A stretch of DNA of 37,781 nucleotides from a virus: positions 1 to 37,781 of the IMG/VR virus record IMGVR_UViG_3300029309_000114. One strand, 5' to 3'. Made by a program: the position numbers and the translations under genes. Below are positions 35,301 to 37,781 of this stretch, piece by piece (within the stretch, counting starts at the first letter, position 1; each line of letters begins with the position of its first letter). The notes beneath the pieces were generated by a model. The model was not told the origin of the DNA and ran no database searches. It worked only from the letters and a program-made list of their open reading frames with translations.

Positions 35301-37781
35301 TTGAAACCTTCGAGGGTTCTTCAATTAGTTTGTTCAAGCCTAGTAGTCCATCGGATCGTATATCACAAATTCGTAGATTCAAAAATCCTATACATTTACA
35401 AGATGGATCAAGACTTTCGGGTGTCGCGGACAACGACGAACAAAATCCATTTACTGGATATGATAAAAATGGAGTGAGGTTTACCCAAAGAAGGGAGAGC
35501 ATCAAACCGGAAGACATCGTAAGTTCCAGGGATAGCGACAAAACTGCAAGCATCATCAAGCGTGAGTTACGAGAGGGAACGATATTAGTTCCCGAAATGC
35601 AAAACAAGAGTCTCAATTTCATGCCCAAGAAGGATGATGGTGAAACTTTCGCTCGACCACTCGAAGAAATCCTGGAAAGAATACCGGCAAGGGATCGATT
35701 CAAGGGCGAAAGAGTACCAGGGCAATCGATCAAAGCCCCAGGTGGAGGTAAATTTTTATCTCTCAACTTGGACAAACCAATTGGCAAACTCAATGTCACG
35801 CAAAAGGATACCGATTACGCATTCGCGGATGCCATTGAAAAGTCCGGGTCTAGCGCTCAACTTGCAATCGAAAGAATGGCAGAAAAAGGACATATAATGT
35901 CCCCACCAAATGAAGCTCATTTTAAAGATATAGAAAAACTTCCTTTGCGTGATCGTTTTTGGTACGAGATTTCAAGTGAGGCTATGGATATTTCTTTTCC
36001 TGATTTTGGTATTGAGGAAAAGAGCATGACTATGGACATGACTTCGGCAACTAGTCCCCTGGCAGACCCAAACTACAATGCGAGTTTGATGCTCTCCATC
36101 ATGAGTGAATATGTGAGAAAAGTCGCAAGCTACACTCCGGCAGTTGTTCAAAAAGCAGTTAGTGATGTTTTCTTTGGAGTCTTTGGAAAAGAGGAAGCTA
36201 GGAAAGTTGGATCTTTCGGACAAACATTCAAATTTCTTGCCGGTTATTTCGAAAACCCACCTTTGACAACCAATGACCGACAAGTGGCAACTTCTTTTGG
36301 GATTCCGGACGATATGTTTGGAAAGTACCCGGTGCTTTACGAAGTCGTCTCAAGATACTTTAACAATATCCGAGATGTAATTAATACGAAGCGTGGAGAC
36401 CATCCGGACGGAGTTTTTGAAGCGTACCAGGTGCAAGCCCCATCCTGGGTGCAAACAAGGGCAGAGGGCAAGCAGACCAAAAACAAAAATCTTACGGAAG
36501 AAGAAATTTTTGAAGGTGATGCCTATGCTAATGCTTTCAAGCTTATTGCAGACAGATTAAGAAAAGCCGGAATAAAGGTTGGCAAAGATAAAGAAACTGG
36601 TTTGCCACTTTTTACCAGGAAAGTTTTGGAAGATCCAAGAATCACAGAAATTCTTTCCCCATTAGCATTGGAATTTAGAGATTCGAAATTTGGAACGATG
36701 GAAATCGTCACACTTCTCCATGAGAGTGGAAGAAAGTTTGCCGATCTTTTAAATAAAAGCCGGTCTATGGGCATCACGCTCAATGTTAAAAGTGCTGAAA
36801 AAGTGATTCAGAGTGGAATGAAAAAACTTATGAATCGCACAAATATTCGAGATGCCAAAGGCAAAGTCGTCAAAACCTTACCTTCTACGCTTTCGCGATT
36901 GCAGATGGCAATGACCGGGAAAAAAGGTGCATCCGGTGAAATCACCAGGATTGAAATTGGGAAGGGTACATTTGAAGGCGCAATGTCCCCTAATATCAGG
37001 ATTCCAATGGATGGTTTGCCACCTGACATGCATGAGGCTTTTCTTGCAGTACTTGGTGATGCTTATATGCAAGAGGCTCAAGCCGGTTCAGTATTTAATG
37101 CGACCAATGATACTCCTGACACCTATTCGGTTTTCATAAATGGTTTGAAGGTAGATAATGAGGCAATGCAACCATTTAGTGAGCATCTTTCAAGTATAGG
37201 ACATGAAGCAAATATTAGTCAGCGTCCCAACGGAGTTGTCATAGATGTTAACCCGAAGTTCAATGATGACTTTACGACTTCACCCATTGATTTCGAGCAA
37301 CTAGATAAGCTTATATCAGATACCTTTTCCGATTATGACAGTAAAATATATGGACAAACATATGATTCGACTTATATCGAAAGATCCGACTATGGTAAGG
37401 CAATAAATAATTTTAAAAATAGAAAAAGAAATGAGTTCTCAAAACAAATTCGAGAGGCAACAGGCGTTAAAGCTTCGGTTGCAACAGATATCCTCCGGGG
37501 AGGTAACCCCGAAGAATTACAAGCCCTCAAAGTTGGGGAGCGTAAAAGAGTGGAACGCATTAAATCTGCCTACGACTCGTTCCTTCGCGACATTAAGTCC
37601 GTTTCAAAAGACATCCGCGCAAGCGCAAAAAGCTTCGAAAAAGCAACTAAAGATATCAATCCCAAGCTTGAAAAACGAATCGAAGCAGAGACAAAACGAA
37701 GGGTCAAACTTGGAAACCGACTTACCCAAGCAACCCGAAAGCTGAAATCTCAAAACAAGTATTTCGAAGATAATTCTTTAT
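32324..37781 (+). CDS. Giant internal virion protein with HExxH metallopeptidase motif (start of; finishes at 308)
   Basis: The frame runs from ATG 32324 to the end of the window without a stop and continues across the closure to TAA 306-308; total about 1,897 residues. An N-terminal helical region (1-250) includes hydrophobic Gly/Ala helices around 180-210 and 325-380. A metallopeptidase motif H-E-I-G-H (His498, Glu499, His502) is followed by E-E-M-S-A-D (Glu584, Asp588), matching the HExxH + E/D pattern of gluzincin-type peptidases. Downstream come a region with L-P-L-R-D-R-F-W-Y-E, T-S-A-T-S-P-L-A-D-P-N and a charged C-terminal coiled coil (about 1705-1810). Three copies of (F/L)xFMP lie at 988, 1097 and 1820. 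It probably enters the host envelope with the DNA; peptidase activity may open peptidoglycan-associated protein or process virion proteins. Confidence 0.85.
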   Translation, partial: MLIIPDRNESLVIPERKEENIFMTKSQFREIYEKQKKQSLGRRAWNVVKAMPEGAYSYFSEAWSEALADESLVKGLFNFFDDEEQKKAGSAVGGAFELGTRDLYRMGKSIFQNVKDEFSDLTEEEKFERDFRRLNENIAYNELVRPALAKSYADGKYQGDIKALADFLDPTIVIPGGFAPKVATKVARKTIKAGGKVVQGGAKVTEVAGKIVEKTAGAPRKLAQKVKLDGAYRLGYALGTYSSYATGNPLGLLTPGLRVAETIGKVASKAGREVKEVARVFSMPSGHERFLFRLSTDQKVSQKTRKLATKLYKMQGDKAYDILFDGLVGGASASAVQGALQFASGASDEQIGQAMGVGAGLGSPLGMLGGSRGSGKDLASLNKDGSLTSRSEQSIKNYMSRKADKDSVEAMKELKKISPASAVLFATLDQASETADVRINILGNDEMKSVIDAGLPEGESVSKSSVPPAMYNENTRSIFINRDKIKEGVKEATHTIAHEIGHDHVVRMIGTDPQMRRVLLDAFVDEKNGKEFFFYDNEGNTIGDPIKLNKQAQEFAEAYAKRIESASASQAKKIRQDAGLLAEEMSADAFGLLFGDDPNVFGLFRPQIRQHFLNGAKTVLAHFGIVNKDTGEKTATNAINRDALKNGSLQNLFKNYLKGQRDHLFDRANELENDKPGKSTRTIQPKEGQSDADRFKEVFGGIGVDVNRAGQFAVPDEQAFLELKQLLKEIELEGNENFATLGKLGGAPMLHPRIKAFFAKHAPDKRSAEIVIEMAEQMILSRDQGTYGFRSANNKPNKTKGYSPFEFRNAVFERFEISPKVFNANKKDGKQSIPHLKLIGYDQDKLLHNIEVLAQNGFLKEYGYSSTKDFLNAFEKESLRTAGKFDKEGARINPQGRAENELMTASFGNITSKFEKIKNPRLKDFLQDPDNKKLIKTTMITKGLYLFTGMSNTGKKGLAFKYEHVRDNYMPKASATNKSDNVFKPKAFNFMPVETFEGSSISLFKPSSPSDRISQIRRFKNPIHLQDGSRLSGVADNDEQNPFTGYDKNGVRFTQRRESIKPEDIVSSRDSDKTASIIKRELREGTILVPEMQNKSLNFMPKKDDGETFARPLEEILERIPARDRFKGERVPGQSIKAPGGGKFLSLNLDKPIGKLNVTQKDTDYAFADAIEKSGSSAQLAIERMAEKGHIMSPPNEAHFKDIEKLPLRDRFWYEISSEAMDISFPDFGIEEKSMTMDMTSATSPLADPNYNASLMLSIMSEYVRKVASYTPAVVQKAVSDVFFGVFGKEEARKVGSFGQTFKFLAGYFENPPLTTNDRQVATSFGIPDDMFGKYPVLYEVVSRYFNNIRDVINTKRGDHPDGVFEAYQVQAPSWVQTRAEGKQTKNKNLTEEEIFEGDAYANAFKLIADRLRKAGIKVGKDKETGLPLFTRKVLEDPRITEILSPLALEFRDSKFGTMEIVTLLHESGRKFADLLNKSRSMGITLNVKSAEKVIQSGMKKLMNRTNIRDAKGKVVKTLPSTLSRLQMAMTGKKGASGEITRIEIGKGTFEGAMSPNIRIPMDGLPPDMHEAFLAVLGDAYMQEAQAGSVFNATNDTPDTYSVFINGLKVDNEAMQPFSEHLSSIGHEANISQRPNGVVIDVNPKFNDDFTTSPIDFEQLDKLISDTFSDYDSKIYGQTYDSTYIERSDYGKAINNFKNRKRNEFSKQIREATGVKASVATDILRGGNPEELQALKVGERKRVERIKSAYDSFLRDIKSVSKDIRASAKSFEKATKDINPKLEKRIEAETKRRVKLGNRLTQATRKLKSQNKYFEDNSL
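37710..37767. repeat. Right copy of terminal redundancy
   Basis: Identical to bases 1-58. After it the right end continues for 14 bases with a variant of the left sequence, lacking one codon and differing at others. Confidence 0.9.

Noticed and set aside
35227-35799. 190-codon minus-strand frame
   Set aside because: Antisense shadow inside the giant virion protein, composition driven by the sense codons; no ribosome site.
37431-37745. 104-codon frame at the right end
   Set aside because: Lies in a different frame of the giant protein's coiled-coil region; Lys/Gln-rich, no ribosome site.

Overview
The window is essentially one complete temperate, tailed double-stranded DNA phage genome, probably a metagenomic or environmental assembly. 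Its last ~58 bases repeat its first 58 (37710-37767 = 1-58), and the very long reading frame that runs off the right end is completed at the left end (stop at 306-308). The molecule is therefore circular, circularly permuted or terminally redundant, with about 37.7 kb of unique sequence. GC content looks moderate by eye. Almost all genes are on the + strand and many are joined by ATGA or TAATG stop/start overlaps. The host cannot be named. The only host clue is an attP core that copies the 3' half of a bacterial tRNA-Cys(GCA) gene. Several lysine-rich microproteins and the tail and internal proteins resemble families common in marine phages (inference from memory of those families).

Layout. 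(1) 415-2370: promoter/operator module, three small early genes, attP, and a tyrosine integrase. (2) 2387-6500: recombination and replication genes, namely a PD-(D/E)xK resolvase-like nuclease, a Sak3-type (DUF1071) annealing protein, a DEDDy exonuclease whose motifs are circularly permuted, an SSB-like protein, a lambda-O-like initiator with an apparent iteron origin inside the gene, and a DnaC-like helicase loader. No DNA polymerase or helicase is seen, so the host replisome is presumably recruited. (3) 6497-9424: accessory genes, including a zinc-ribbon protein, a C5-cytosine methyltransferase with a second apparently conserved protein encoded in another frame of the same DNA, a PD-(D/E)xK nuclease, and an HTH protein that may be the small terminase. 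(4) 9572-11200: large terminase. (5) 11187-13057: a second boundary cassette (terminator, 3 x 11-bp repeats, the same operator/promoter module as at 415) driving small regulators, a papain/YunG-like protein, and RHH and MerR-like HTH proteins. (6) 13054-19481: portal, basic microproteins, metallophosphoesterase, scaffold, SU10-like major capsid protein. (7) 19478-28367: neck and tail genes, putative lysis genes, fibre genes with Mtd-type and paired adaptor N-termini, GNAT-like protein. (8) 28380-37781 and 1-308: three internal/ejection-type virion proteins, the last about 1,897 residues with an HExxH metallopeptidase motif.

How it works together (inference). Integration targets tRNA-Cys. Two related promoter/operator cassettes probably place the early and middle/late units under one regulator. 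Replication starts at the origin inside the initiator gene and uses host polymerase. The neck and tail order (portal, SU10-like capsid, P22-gp4/gp10-like neck proteins, fibres, large ejection proteins) suggests a short-tailed podovirus-type virion. No classical endolysin was recognised.

Most notable items: the permuted exonuclease (3393-4088), the dual-coding methyltransferase region (7628-8050), the in-gene origin (4619-4783), the duplicated operator cassette (347-484 and 11187-11421), and the giant metallopeptidase-containing virion protein.
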